Notes: generated by a model from the sequence alone, not told the origin. A stretch of DNA of 64,000 bases from Microbispora rosea (GCF_900156315.1 NZ_FTNI01000011.1:169020-233019), one strand, 5' to 3'. Counted from the stretch's first letter, positions 51,739 through 60,593 are shown. A program made the numbers and translations.

Positions 51739-52878
51739 TCAGCCGCGCGCCGCCTCCACCAGGCCCGCCAGCAGCGCCGCACGGCCCGGCATCTCGGCCA
51801 CGACCACGTGCTCGTCGTCGGCGTGCGCGCCGCCGCCGACCGCGCCGAGCCCGTCCAGGGTCGGGCAGCCGGCCCCTGCGGTGAGGTTGCCGTCCGACGC
51901 GCCGCCGACGGCCGCGCCCGCCGGGGGAGCGAGCCCGAGGCCGGCGGCGACCCGCTGGGCGAGCGCGAACAGACCGGCCGACGAGGCCGGTTCGAGCGGC
52001 GGGCGGTTCGGGCCGCCGAGAACCTCCACGCGCGTGCCGGGCGTCCGGGGTGACAGCGCCCGCATCAGCGTGTCCACCCGGAGCTGGGCCGCGACGGTAG
52101 GCACGCGCACGTCCACGGCCAGGCGGGCCAGCGCGGGCACGGTGTTCATGGTGGTGCCGCCGGACAGCAGCGTGGGCGTGACCGTCGTTTCGTCCAGGGT
52201 CCCGTCCGGGCCGTCCGAAGTCCCGTCCGGACTCGCGGCCGGGGTCGCCATCGCGGCGACGGCGAGGATCTGGTGGGCGAGTTCCACTCCGGCGTTGGCT
52301 CCCTTGCCGGGATCGAGGCCCGCGTGGGCGGCCCGGCCGTGCACCACCACCTCGTACGCCGAGATGCCCTTGCGCGCGGTCTTCAGCGCGCCGCCCTCGG
52401 CGCTCGCCTCCAGCACGAAGGCGGCGGCGCAGCCGCGTGCCGACTCCTCGACCAGGGCGCGGGAGGACGGCGAACCGACCTCCTCGTCCCCGGTGACCAG
52501 CACGCACACGCCGTCGGGGGAGGGCAGCGTGGCCAGCGCGTGGAACAGTTGCACCAGCCCGGCCTTCATGTCGAACACCCCAGGCCCCCGCGCGATCCCG
52601 TCGCTGACCGACCACGGCCGCGTACGCAGGGAGCCGATCGGCCATACCGTGTCGTGGTGGCCGAGCAGCAGCACGCGCGGCTCGCCGAAGCTCCACCGCA
52701 GGTGCGTCACCCCGTCGATCACGATGGTCTCGGGAGGCATGCCGAGCAGGCGGCGCCCCTGGCCGGCGACGACGGCGGCGCTGCGGGCCACCGCCTCGTG
52801 GTCGGCGGAGAACGACTCGCAGCAGACGAGCTCCTCCAGGTCGGCCAGCATGGCTGAGAGGTTCACGACCGTCGTCAC
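51739..52878 (-). CDS. M20-family metallopeptidase
   Basis: A 379-residue di-zinc hydrolase of the carboxypeptidase G2/ArgE group. Metal and catalytic blocks are LLGHHDTVWP (His, Asp), GPGVFDMKAG (bridging Asp), TGDEEVGSP (Glu pair), VLEASAEGG (Glu) and a late GGGAHADDEHV (His). The dimerisation lid begins with ISAYEVVVHGRAAHAGLDP. All ligands are present. GTG 52878 overlaps the stop of the dipeptidase gene, so the two are translationally coupled and probably act in sequence on peptides or N-acyl amino acids. Confidence 0.93.
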   Translation of the reverse strand: MTTVVNLSAMLADLEELVCCESFSADHEAVARSAAVVAGQGRRLLGMPPETIVIDGVTHLRWSFGEPRVLLLGHHDTVWPIGSLRTRPWSVSDGIARGPGVFDMKAGLVQLFHALATLPSPDGVCVLVTGDEEVGSPSSRALVEESARGCAAAFVLEASAEGGALKTARKGISAYEVVVHGRAAHAGLDPGKGANAGVELAHQILAVAAMATPAASPDGTSDGPDGTLDETTVTPTLLSGGTTMNTVPALARLAVDVRVPTVAAQLRVDTLMRALSPRTPGTRVEVLGGPNRPPLEPASSAGLFALAQRVAAGLGLAPPAGAAVGGASDGNLTAGAGCPTLDGLGAVGGGAHADDEHVVVAEMPGRAALLAGLVEAARG

Positions 52879-53924
52879 CGGGGCCTGCCCAGCTCAGCCT
52901 GGAACAGCCGCCGCACGTTGCCGCCGAGGATCTTCAGGATGTCGTCTTCCGCCAGGCCGCGCCGCAGCAGGGCCGCGGTGACCAGGGGCAGCCCGCGCGG
53001 CCCGTCCAGCCCGGGCAGGGCGGCGTAGGGGTCGATGCCGTCGAAGCCGAAGTCCTCACAGCACGGGGGAGTGGTGTCGTGCAGCACCTCGCGGACGAAG
53101 TCGGGCCCCAGCCCCACGTGGTCGATCCCGGCGACCTCCGCGACATGCTCGATGTGGTCCACCAGCCGCTCCACGGTGTGGCCGGCGGGGTCCTCGGCGA
53201 GGAAGACGGGGAAGAAGTTGACGCAGACGACCCCGCCGGTGGCGGCGACGCCGCGGATCTGGTCGTCGGTGAGGTTGCGGTGGTGGTCGCGCAGGGCGCG
53301 GGCGGACGAATGCGTCGCCATCACCGGCCGGCCGGCGAGCTCCAGCACGTGCTCGACGCCGCGTGCGCCCAGGTGGGAGATGTCGAAGATCATGCCGAGC
53401 CGCTCCATCTCGCGGACGGCCGCCACCCCGGCGTGGGTCAGCCGTCCGCCCGTGGCGTCCTCGCCGCTGCCGTCCGCCAGGGGCGTGCGCCCCCAGTGGG
53501 CGATCGAGGCCACCCGTACGCCGAGCCGGTGCAGGGTGGGCAGCAGTTCGACGGAGGAGTCGAGGCCGGGCATGCTCTCCAGCGCCAGGACCAGGGCGAT
53601 CACGCCGTCGTCGAGGGCACGGTCGACCTGTGCGCCGTCCAGGCACAGCCGTACGGCGTCCGCGTTGCCCTCGGCCAGCACGTGCGCGCACTCGATCATG
53701 CGCAGGGTCTGGCGCAGCGCGCCCTCCGGGCGGTAGCGGTCGTCCACGAAGACGGGCAGCACCTGGAGGTCCACCCCGCCGTCCCGCAACTGGGGCAGCC
53801 ACCGTTCCCTGAAGAACTGCGCCCACCGGGCCGGCGGGCGTTCGGCGACGGCCATCAGCAGGTCGTTGTGCGTGTCCGCGACGACCGCGCGGTGGTGGAG
53901 GCTGGAGGGGAGTTCGACTGACAC
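52875..53924 (-). CDS. Membrane dipeptidase (M19 family)
   Basis: A 349-residue renal-dipeptidase-like zinc enzyme. VVADTHNDLLMAV holds the HxD metal ligands. VLALESMPGLDSS supplies the bridging Glu. FDISHLGARG, MATHSSARAL and VGLGPDFVRE carry the later His and Asp residues. The family hydrolyses dipeptides, often with a D-residue. GTG 53924 starts the family-typical MSVELPSSLHHRAVVADTH. No signal peptide is evident, so it is cytoplasmic despite the family name. Confidence 0.92.
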   Translation of the reverse strand: MSVELPSSLHHRAVVADTHNDLLMAVAERPPARWAQFFRERWLPQLRDGGVDLQVLPVFVDDRYRPEGALRQTLRMIECAHVLAEGNADAVRLCLDGAQVDRALDDGVIALVLALESMPGLDSSVELLPTLHRLGVRVASIAHWGRTPLADGSGEDATGGRLTHAGVAAVREMERLGMIFDISHLGARGVEHVLELAGRPVMATHSSARALRDHHRNLTDDQIRGVAATGGVVCVNFFPVFLAEDPAGHTVERLVDHIEHVAEVAGIDHVGLGPDFVREVLHDTTPPCCEDFGFDGIDPYAALPGLDGPRGLPLVTAALLRRGLAEDDILKILGGNVRRLFQAELGRPR

Positions 53925-54016
53925 CCCGCCGACGGTACGGCAGGGAGGGAGCGGGGCAATTCGTCGGGTCGCACCAAAAGGCGCCGCGATGTTCGTCCAG
54001 CCCCACAAAGGCCTCA

Positions 54017-54032
54017 CCTTACTTTGTAAAGG
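54017..54032. promoter_or_regulatory. Candidate TetR operator over the yigZ promoter
   Basis: CCTTACTTTGTAAAGG matches the site at 41137-41154 with one mismatch. It covers the -35 position for a TAAGCT -10 at 54045-54050. Six bases separate that -10 from GTG 54057, so the transcript is probably leaderless. Confidence 0.6.
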
Positions 54033-54056
54033 CGGCGCGCTGAATAAGCTGACCTT

Positions 54057-54677
54057 GTGGCAGCGCCGTACCGGACGATCAGGGACATCGTCGAGCACGA
54101 GATCGAGATCCGCCGTTCGCGTTTCATCTGCGCGCTCGCCCCCGCCGCCACGGAGGAGGCCGCGCGGGAGTTCGTCGCCGAGCGCAGGCGGCTCTACGCC
54201 GACGCGACCCACAACTGCACGGCGTACGTCGTCGGCGAGCGCGTGCGCAGGGCGGACGACGACGGGGAGCCCGGCGGCACGGCCGGCACGCCGATGCTGG
54301 AGATGCTCACCCGGCGCGGCTTCGCCGACGTGGTCGCCGTCGTCACCCGTTACTTCGGCGGGGTGCTGCTGGGCGCGGGCGGCCTCGCGCGGGCGTACGG
54401 CGGCGCGGTGGGGGAGACGCTCGACCGGGCGGAGGCGGTCGAGATGGTCCCCGCGGCCGTCGTGACCGTGTCGGTCGGCCACGCGCAGGCCGGGAGGCTG
54501 GAAAGCGACCTGCGCGCCTCGCCGTACGCGCTGCGGGGTGTGGACTACGGTTCGCGGGTCGCCTTCGAGGTGGCGGTGGCCGAGGACCGGCTCCCCGTCT
54601 TCGAGGAGTGGATCGCGGCGCTCACCGCCGGGCGGGCCGAGACCGAGCGCGGCGGCACCGTCCACCTCGCCCGCTGA
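54057..54677 (+). CDS. IMPACT/YigZ family protein
   Basis: A 206-residue protein. The UPF0029/IMPACT N-terminal domain shows IEIRRSRFICALAP, DATHNCTAYVVG, DDDGEPGGTAGTPMLEML and TRYFGGVLLGAGGLARAYGGAV. The C-terminal DUF1949-type domain covers about residues 135-195. YigZ homologues are translation-linked proteins of uncertain function. GTG 54057 is the start. The candidate TetR operator upstream suggests it belongs to the regulon of the TetR encoded at 40548. Confidence 0.9.
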   Translation: MAAPYRTIRDIVEHEIEIRRSRFICALAPAATEEAAREFVAERRRLYADATHNCTAYVVGERVRRADDDGEPGGTAGTPMLEMLTRRGFADVVAVVTRYFGGVLLGAGGLARAYGGAVGETLDRAEAVEMVPAAVVTVSVGHAQAGRLESDLRASPYALRGVDYGSRVAFEVAVAEDRLPVFEEWIAALTAGRAETERGGTVHLAR

Positions 54678-54749
54678 CCGCGGGCGGCACCATCCGCACC
54701 CCGTTCAACGCCGCCGGCACCCCGCCCGCGGCGGTCCCGCCGTCAAGAG

Positions 54750-54925
54750 GACGTGAACCGCGCTCGCGCCCACATCCGAGTCCTCGGCGAAAGCGCCGTC
54801 GCGACCCTGAAAGCGTGGAAGCCGGTGTCGAATCTCCGCTGCCGCCCCCACCCACGCCACCGCGATCCTTCAGGCCATCCTCGTCCTGCACGCCGTCGAA
54901 GACGACCGCTACTCGCGATGAAAAA
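54750..54925 (+). pseudogene. Transposase 3' remnant (frameshifted)
   Basis: The frame from 54753 reads NRARAHIRVLGESAVATLK, AWKPVSNLRCRPH, then shifts by one base to THATAILQAILVLHAVEDD followed by RYSR, stop, KRLN. This is the C-terminal end of DDE transposases of the IS5-like group common in streptomycetes (HARxRxLGERAxATLKxWxxLxxLRC...). The N-terminus, catalytic DDE residues and terminal repeats are missing. Confidence 0.7.
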
Positions 54926-55019
54926 GGCTCAATGAACCGGATATAACAGAAGTGCTGGTTGGCGATGACCCGCGAACCGCGTTCCATCGAGGACTCCGCA
55001 CGTCCAAAGGGAATGATCT

Positions 55020-55601
55020 ATGGGGCGTAAAAGGCGAGGTGCGTCTTTCGTGGCTTTTGTCGGATTAATCGCCTCGTTAATGGGGATCGCCACTTTTTTG
55101 GGCATTTCTTCAGTGAAAGATATCCCTGGTTGGGGATCTACTCCCTCTCCCTCTCCCAGTGCCGCCGCGTCCACGCCGGATCCCGAGGTGACAGAGCGGG
55201 AGGCCGCGGACGACGCCGTGATGGACGGTGATCGGGCCTGTGCGAAGGTGCTCAAACGGATCGACGAGATGAACCGGCTGGCTGGAAACGACGCGGCCAC
55301 GTTCCATCCGTGGGCCGAGAAGATCCTCGAACTGCGCACCTTGCTGCTCCGCCGGTGGCGTGCCGCGATGGAAGACCTCCCGGACGGTATGCGGTTCTCG
55401 ATGCGGAAGATCTGGGACGACTACGAGAAGGCGAACTGGGCCTGGTCGAAAATGGCCGACGGCATCGGCCGCTTTGAGTGGAAGACGGCCTCCGCCTATC
55501 TCGATATGTACGCGAAATATGATGACTCGGCGATAAAGCGCGCCAACGACCTGGGCTTCTCCTCCTGTAACTACACCTGGCCCCGGCCGAGTGGCCTGTG
55601 A
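55020..55601 (+). CDS. Hypothetical single-helix exported protein, lower GC
   Basis: A 193-residue protein. A basic start (GRKRRGA) and one membrane segment (SFVAFVGLIASLMGIATFLGI) lead to a Ser/Pro linker and a helical, Trp-rich extracytoplasmic domain (MRKIWDDYEKANWAWSKMADGIGRFEWKTASAYLD) with two cysteines, in ACAKV and SSCNYTW. I recognise no family. Codon use is visibly less GC-biased than its neighbours (for example TTTGTCGGATTAATC near the start). It follows a transposase relic, so recent acquisition is likely. Confidence 0.75.
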   Translation: MGRKRRGASFVAFVGLIASLMGIATFLGISSVKDIPGWGSTPSPSPSAAASTPDPEVTEREAADDAVMDGDRACAKVLKRIDEMNRLAGNDAATFHPWAEKILELRTLLLRRWRAAMEDLPDGMRFSMRKIWDDYEKANWAWSKMADGIGRFEWKTASAYLDMYAKYDDSAIKRANDLGFSSCNYTWPRPSGL

Positions 55602-55616
55602 GCGCGCCCTCGGGGC

Positions 55617-56840
55617 TCACCCCTCCAGGGCGTATCGCATCGCGCGGAGCTTGGCCTGCGCCTCGGCGAGCTCGGCGGCGGGGTCCGACCCGGCCATGAT
55701 GCCGCAGCCGGCGAACAGCCGGGCGCGTCTGCCCGAGACGTACGCGCAGCGCAGCGCGATGCCCCACTCGCCGTCGCCACGCGAGTCGATCCAGCCGACC
55801 GGCCCGGCGTAGCCCGCGCGGTCCATGCCCTCCAGCTCGCGGATGACGCCGAGCGCGGCCCCGGTGGGCGTCCCGCCGACGGCGGCCGTGGGATGCATGG
55901 CCGCCACCACGTCGAGCACCGACGCGCCGTCGGACAGCCGCCCGGTGACCCGGCTGGCCAGATGCTGCACGTTGGGCAGCACCAGGAGCTCGGGCTCGTC
56001 GGGGACGTCCAGCGCCGAGCAGAGGGGGCCGAGCGCCTCCCGGACCGAGGCGACCGCGCAGGCATGCTCGTGACGGTCCTTCTTCGAGGCGTACAGCGCG
56101 GCGGCGCGGGCGGCGTCCTCGGCCGGGCCGCCGCCCCGCGCCGTCGTGCCCGCGAGCACCAGCGACTCCACCGCCTGGCCGGTGTGCCGCACCAGGAGTT
56201 CCGGCGTCGCGCCGACCAGCCCGTCCACCGAGAACGTGTAGCACTCGGGGTAGCGCTCGGCCAGCCGTCCCAGCAGCACCCGGGGGTCGATGTCCCGCTC
56301 CGCTACGGCCATCAGGTCGCGGGCGAGCACGACCTTGTCCAGCCTGCCGTCCTTGATCCGGCGTACGGCTCGCGCGACCCGGTGCTCCCACTCCAGCGCC
56401 GACAGCGAGCCGTCGGCGTAGCGGATGCGGCCGGGCTCCCTCGGCGGGGTGGCCAGGTCGAAGGCGCTGTCGCCGATCGTGGTGAGCCAGGCGCGGCCGT
56501 CCCGGCGGGCGAGCACCACGCGGGGGACGACCAGCACGGTCCCCTGGGCGTCGCCGTCGAAGGTGAAGGAGCCGAAGGCGACCGGTCCCGAGCCCGGCAC
56601 GCCGACCTCGTCCTCGATGAGCGCCCCGGCGAACAGCGAGGAGAGCCAGCCGCGGGCCCAGTCGAACCGGCCGGCGCCCGGCGGCACCGACGCGCGTGCC
56701 GCCTCCCCCCAGCCCACGAGCCCCTCGCCGTGTCTGATCCAGGCGTACGGCGCGGCGTCGGGCAGACGCGCCAGCAGATCGTCAGGGTCGCTCACCGCGA
56801 CCGTGCGAACCACGAGGGGCCGGATAAGAGCGACAGTCAC
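55617..56840 (-). CDS. menF: Isochorismate synthase
   Basis: A 407-residue chorismate-utilising enzyme. The C-terminal catalytic domain has KVVLARDLMAVAERDIDP, TPELLVRHTGQAVESLVLAGTTARGG, ASKKDRHEHACAVASVREAL, HPTAAVGGTPTGAALGVI and YVSGRRARLFAGCGIMAGSDP. The K-x-E-rich KDRHEH and AGTTARG motifs distinguish isochorismate synthases (MenF/DhbC/EntC) from anthranilate synthase. GTG 56840 was chosen because upstream residues in the longer frame are not family-like. With menD and menE in the window, menaquinone synthesis is its most likely pathway; a siderophore role is possible. Confidence 0.92.
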   Translation of the reverse strand: MTVALIRPLVVRTVAVSDPDDLLARLPDAAPYAWIRHGEGLVGWGEAARASVPPGAGRFDWARGWLSSLFAGALIEDEVGVPGSGPVAFGSFTFDGDAQGTVLVVPRVVLARRDGRAWLTTIGDSAFDLATPPREPGRIRYADGSLSALEWEHRVARAVRRIKDGRLDKVVLARDLMAVAERDIDPRVLLGRLAERYPECYTFSVDGLVGATPELLVRHTGQAVESLVLAGTTARGGGPAEDAARAAALYASKKDRHEHACAVASVREALGPLCSALDVPDEPELLVLPNVQHLASRVTGRLSDGASVLDVVAAMHPTAAVGGTPTGAALGVIRELEGMDRAGYAGPVGWIDSRGDGEWGIALRCAYVSGRRARLFAGCGIMAGSDPAAELAEAQAKLRAMRYALEG

Positions 56841-57011
56841 CCGACTCACTCTACGCAGGATCTGAACGTGTTCGACAAGAGGCCCCCCATGCGGTCCCGG
56901 GTTCCCTCTGTCAAGCCGCGATAGGAACTTGGTCATGGAAGGCTCGACTTCCCTGGTGGCGATAGAGCGCACCTCCACGCGATCCCTACCTTTGATCTCC
57001 CGGAGGTGCCC

Positions 57012-57827
57012 ATGATCAAGAAGATCACGCCGGTCCTGGCCACGGCCGTCCTGCTCGTGCCGACCGCCGCTCATGCCCGTACGACGCCCGCCGTGATGGC
57101 GGCGCTGGGCGACTCGATCAGCGCGGGGTTCAACGCCTGCGGCTGGTACGTCGCCTGCACGTCCCGCTCATGGTCCGCGGGAGACTCGTCATCGGTGAAC
57201 AGCCACTACCTGCGCCTGCTCGCCATGGGGAGCGCGATCAAGGGGCACAACCTGAACTTCGCCGTCCCGGGGGCGACCAGCGCCGACCTGGCCGGACAGG
57301 CGCGCAAGGCCGTCGAGGCCGGGGCAGGCTACGTCACCGTGCTGATCGGCGCGCAGGACGCCTGTGTGGGCACGGAGAAGGAGATGACCCCGGTGGGCGC
57401 CTTCCGGCGCAACGTCGACGCCGCCTTCGACGTGCTGCGGCCCGCCGGCGCGCGGGTCTACGTCGCGAGCATTCCGGACGTCAAACGCCTGTGGCAGGTC
57501 GGCAAGGACAACGGGTGGGCACGCGTCTTCTGGGGGATCGGTCACATCTGCCAGTCGATGCTGGCCAACCCGAAGTCCACGGCGAAGAAGGACGAGGCCA
57601 GGCGCGACCGGGTGCGCGAGCGGGTGATGGACTACAACGAGCAGCTCAGGCAGGCGTGCGAGAGCTACGGCCCGGCCTGCCGCTACGACGGGGGTGCGGT
57701 CTTCTCCTATCCCTTCACGCTGAAGCAGGTGAGCGCGTGGGACTACTTCCACCCCAACGCGGACGGGCAGAAGGCGCTCGCCAAGATCACCTTTGACGCC
57801 AAGTTCTTCGCCGACGTCGAGCCCTGA
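57012..57827 (+). CDS. Secreted SGNH/GDSL hydrolase
   Basis: A 271-residue protein with a Sec signal (KKITPVLATAVLLVPTAAHA, cleavage after AHA). Block I is MAALGDSISAGFNACGW with the nucleophile Ser, block II gives AVPGATSADLAGQ, block III reads IGAQDAC in place of the usual GxND, and block V is WDYFHPNADGQ with the Asp and His. Several cysteines (CGWYVAC, DAC, HICQS, QACESYGPAC) suggest disulfides, as in streptomycete SGNH lipases. ATG 57012 is five bases after GGAGG; GTG 57006 overlaps the ribosome site. Confidence 0.92.
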   Translation: MIKKITPVLATAVLLVPTAAHARTTPAVMAALGDSISAGFNACGWYVACTSRSWSAGDSSSVNSHYLRLLAMGSAIKGHNLNFAVPGATSADLAGQARKAVEAGAGYVTVLIGAQDACVGTEKEMTPVGAFRRNVDAAFDVLRPAGARVYVASIPDVKRLWQVGKDNGWARVFWGIGHICQSMLANPKSTAKKDEARRDRVRERVMDYNEQLRQACESYGPACRYDGGAVFSYPFTLKQVSAWDYFHPNADGQKALAKITFDAKFFADVEP

Positions 57828-57881
57828 TCCCGCAGCATGCCCTGACCCCGCACTCTGCCCTGCAGCCGCGGGGCCCGATCG

Positions 57882-58574
57882 TCAGCCGGCGCGGCGGAGT
57901 CGGCCGAGGGTCTGCTCCAGTTCCTCCTGCAGCACGCGGCCCGCGCCGTCGGCGTCGCCGCGCTCGACGGCGTCGACGAACGCCGCATGGGTGTGGTCTC
58001 CCGGGTTCGGGTCGCCCGCCCGCAGATCGAGCAGGTCGACCAGGGCGACCAGCCCCTCGCGTAGCCGGGGGACGAACTCGGCGAACAGGTCGGTCAGCAC
58101 CGGGTTGTGCGCGGCGGCGACGACAGCCGCGTGCAGGGCGATGTCGGCGTCGACGAAGGCGGCGTCACCGTCCCGTGCGGCGGCCCGCCGGGCCTCCAGC
58201 GCCGCGTGCAGCGCCGTCACGTCGTCCGGCGTACGGCGCCGCGCCGCCAGCCGGGCGGCCTGCACCTCGACCAGCATGCGCACCTCGTAGACGTCGGCCA
58301 CGGCGGCACGGCGCAGGCGGGAGGTCCAGTCCTCCGCGGGACTGGTGGCGATGACGAAGACGCCGGCCCCCTGCCGCGCCTGGACCAGCCCGGCGCCGGC
58401 CAGCGCGCGCAGGGCCTCGCGGACGGTGGAACGGCCCACGCCCAGGGTCTTGGCCAGGGTCGTCTCGCCGGGCAGCCGGGTGCCGACCGGCCAGAGGCCC
58501 TCCGCGATCTGCTCGCGCAGGCTCTCGGCGGCCTGGTCGACGAGGGGGCTGCGGTGGAGCGCGCCGAGCGCCAT
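57882..58574 (-). CDS. FadR/GntR-family regulator with FCD domain
   Basis: A 230-residue regulator. The HTH is SPLVDQAAESLREQIAEGLWPVGTRLPGETTLAKTLGVGRSTVREALRALAGAGLV. The FCD effector domain has YEVRMLVEVQAARLAA (Arg and Glu/Asp), DADIALHAAVVAAAHNPVL and DHTHAAFVDAVERGD, with His residues that usually bind a metal or carboxylate. It is divergent from the leu attenuator and leuA. Whether it controls leuA is not shown by sequence. Confidence 0.92.
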   Translation of the reverse strand: MALGALHRSPLVDQAAESLREQIAEGLWPVGTRLPGETTLAKTLGVGRSTVREALRALAGAGLVQARQGAGVFVIATSPAEDWTSRLRRAAVADVYEVRMLVEVQAARLAARRRTPDDVTALHAALEARRAAARDGDAAFVDADIALHAAVVAAAHNPVLTDLFAEFVPRLREGLVALVDLLDLRAGDPNPGDHTHAAFVDAVERGDADGAGRVLQEELEQTLGRLRRAG

Positions 58575-58592
58575 CGCGTTTCACCTCTCAGG

Positions 58593-58622
58593 TTGTCTGA
58601 GGAGTTGTCGTGTGGTTAGTCT
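58593..58622 (+). promoter_or_regulatory. Predicted promoter of leuL-leuA
   Basis: TTGTCT (58593-58598) and TAGTCT (58617-58622) are separated by 18 bases. Six bases then precede ATG 58629 of the leader peptide, giving a predicted leaderless transcript. The same geometry occurs at the trp promoter. A GTTGTC direct repeat (58592-58597, 58604-58609) overlaps it. Confidence 0.65.
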
Positions 58623-58628
58623 ACCGCC

Positions 58629-58694
58629 ATGTCGTCGCGCTGGTTCTCCGGCCGTTTTCCCGGCCTGCTTCTCGGCCGCCGCGGCGGGGTTTGA
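58629..58694 (+). CDS. leuL: Leucine leader peptide
   Basis: A 21-codon frame beginning MSSRWFSGRFPG continues with three consecutive Leu codons (CTG CTT CTC, codons 13-15), then GRRGGV and TGA at 58692-58694. The Leu run lies just upstream of the arms of competing hairpins. Together with leuA downstream this is a leucine-responsive transcription attenuator. No Shine-Dalgarno sequence is visible. Confidence 0.9.
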   Translation: MSSRWFSGRFPGLLLGRRGGV

Positions 58695-58725
58695 TCCGAT
58701 GACCGGCGCCCCGCCGCGGGGTGCC
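58660..58725 (+). promoter_or_regulatory. Leu attenuator: competing antiterminator and terminator
   Basis: CCGCGGCGGGG (58679-58689) pairs perfectly over 11 bp with CCCCGCCGCGG (58709-58719), the antiterminator. Alternatively GGCGCCCC (58705-58712) pairs with GGGGTGCC (58718-58725, one G-U) across a 5-base loop, the terminator, which uses the same downstream strand. GGCCG-rich segments inside leuL can sequester the antiterminator's left arm. There is no U-tract. Confidence 0.8.
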
Positions 58726-58762
58726 GTGCCGCCGGTCGCCCTCCGACCGAAGGATCACCGTC

Positions 58763-60535
58763 GTGACCGCCGTCTCCACTGCTTTCCCCACGCTTCGCAC
58801 CCCGGCCGGCCCGGTGCCCGCCGACGCTCCCGCCTGGAATCCCCAGCGGGGCAGCGCGATGCCCCACCACCGCTATCGGCCCGCGCACGAACGGGTCGAG
58901 ATTCCCGAGATCCGCCGCACCTGGCCGGGGCACCGGATCGAGCGTGCCCCGCTGTGGGTGCCCGTCGACCTGCGTGACGGCAACCAGGCGCTGGCCGAGC
59001 CGATGGACACCCCGCGCAAGCGCCGCATGTTCGACCTCCTCGTCGCGATGGGGTTCAAGGAGATCGAGGTCGGCTATCCGTCGTCGAGCCGGACCGACTT
59101 CGACTTCGTCCGTCACCTGGCCGTGAGCGGCGCGGTGCCGGACGACGTGACCCCTGTGGTGTTCACGGCGGCCCGCCGCGACCTCATCGAGCAGACCTTC
59201 GCCTCCATCCAGGGCATGCCCCGGGCGGTGGTGCACCTGTACACCGCGACCGCGCCGGTCTGGCGCGACGTCGTCCTGGGGCAGGACCGGGCCGGCCTGC
59301 ACGCGCTGATCCGGGACGCCGCCGGGCACATCGCGCTGCTCGCCGACGCCGTGCCGGGCACGGCGGTGCGGTTCGAGTTCTCCCCGGAGGTCTTCAACTG
59401 CACCGAGCCCGACTTCGTCCTGGAGGTCTGCAACGGGCTCACCCGGTTGTGGGACGCCTCGCCGGACCGGCCGGTGATCCACAACCTGCCGGCCACCGTC
59501 GAGATCGCCACGCCGAACCTGTACGCCGACCAGATCGAGTACATGCACCGGCACCTCGAACGGCGTGACGCGGTCATCCTCTCGGTCCACCCGCACAACG
59601 ACAGGGGCACCGGGGTGGCCTGCGCGGAGCTCGCCGTACTGGCCGGGGCCCAGCGCGTCGAGGGCTGCCTGTTCGGCAACGGCGAGCGCACCGGGAACGT
59701 CGACCTCGTCACCCTCGCGCTCAACCTGTACGCGCAGGGCGTCGACCCCATGGTGGACCTCTCCGACATCGACGTCATCCGGCGGACCGTCGAGGAGTGC
59801 AACCGCCTGCCCGTCCACGTGCGGCATCCGTACGGGGGCGACCTGGTCTACACGGCCTTCTCCGGGACCCACCAGGACGCGATCAGCAAGGGCCTCGCCC
59901 ACCACGAACGCGCCGCGGCCGAGCGGGGCCTGCCGGTGGGGGAGGCGCCCTGGTCGGTGCCCTACCTGCCGATCGACCCGGCCGACGTCGGACGCACGTA
60001 CGAGGCGGTCATCCGGGTCAACAGCCAGTCGGGCAAGGGCGGCATCGCCCACCTCCTCCAGGTCCATCACGGGCTCGACCTGCCGAAAGCGCTGCGCGCC
60101 GAGTTCTCCCGCGTCGTCCAGGACGCGACGGACCGCAGCGGGCAGGAGGCCACGCCGAAGGACCTGCTCCGGTTGTTCCGCGCCGCGTACGTGCTGGAGG
60201 ACGGGCCGGTCACGCTGTCGTCGCTGACCGCCGGCGGCGACGGATTCCACTGCCGGGTACGGCGGGACGGGCGCGAGAGCGGGGGGACCGGCGCCGAGCC
60301 GGTGGCGGCCCTCGCCGCCGCGCTGGAGGCGTCGGGAATCGCGGTGCGGCTGCTCTGGCAGGGTGGGCATCCGGCGGAGGGCGGCGCCGTCGCCTACGCC
60401 CGGTGCCGCGTCGGCGGCACGCCCGTCTGGGGGGCCGGTGAGGACGCCGACGCCGTGACGGCGTCCGCCCGCGCGGTGCTCGCCGCCGTCAACCGCGCCT
60501 TGGCCGGGCAGCGGGACGACCTCTCGCAGGGGTAG
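58763..60535 (+). CDS. leuA: 2-isopropylmalate synthase
   Basis: A 590-residue enzyme condensing acetyl-CoA with 2-oxoisovalerate, the first step committed to leucine. The DRE-TIM barrel starts [19 protein letters not shown] (Arg-Asp metal site), then [16 protein letters not shown], and has the metal HxH in [18 protein letters not shown] and the [11 protein letters not shown] segment. A subdomain follows, and a C-terminal regulatory (LeuA dimer) domain from about residue 450 mediates leucine feedback. GTG 58763 lies eight bases after AAGGA. Expression should respond to Leu-tRNA through the upstream attenuator. It is somewhat divergent from streptomycete LeuA, so it may be a paralogue. Confidence 0.94.
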   Translation: MTAVSTAFPTLRTPAGPVPADAPAWNPQRGSAMPHHRYRPAHERVEIPEIRRTWPGHRIERAPLWVPVDLRDGNQALAEPMDTPRKRRMFDLLVAMGFKEIEVGYPSSSRTDFDFVRHLAVSGAVPDDVTPVVFTAARRDLIEQTFASIQGMPRAVVHLYTATAPVWRDVVLGQDRAGLHALIRDAAGHIALLADAVPGTAVRFEFSPEVFNCTEPDFVLEVCNGLTRLWDASPDRPVIHNLPATVEIATPNLYADQIEYMHRHLERRDAVILSVHPHNDRGTGVACAELAVLAGAQRVEGCLFGNGERTGNVDLVTLALNLYAQGVDPMVDLSDIDVIRRTVEECNRLPVHVRHPYGGDLVYTAFSGTHQDAISKGLAHHERAAAERGLPVGEAPWSVPYLPIDPADVGRTYEAVIRVNSQSGKGGIAHLLQVHHGLDLPKALRAEFSRVVQDATDRSGQEATPKDLLRLFRAAYVLEDGPVTLSSLTAGGDGFHCRVRRDGRESGGTGAEPVAALAAALEASGIAVRLLWQGGHPAEGGAVAYARCRVGGTPVWGAGEDADAVTASARAVLAAVNRALAGQRDDLSQG

Positions 60536-60557
60536 CCGGGCCGCATGATCGGGCAGA

Positions 60558-60593
60558 GGGCCTCCCGGTGGACTCTCCCCCTGTGGGAGGCCC
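60558..60593 (+). terminator. Hairpin after leuA
   Basis: GGGCCTCCC (60558-60566) pairs perfectly with GGGAGGCCC (60585-60593) across an 18-base loop, 22 bases after the leuA stop. No U-tract follows. Confidence 0.6.
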
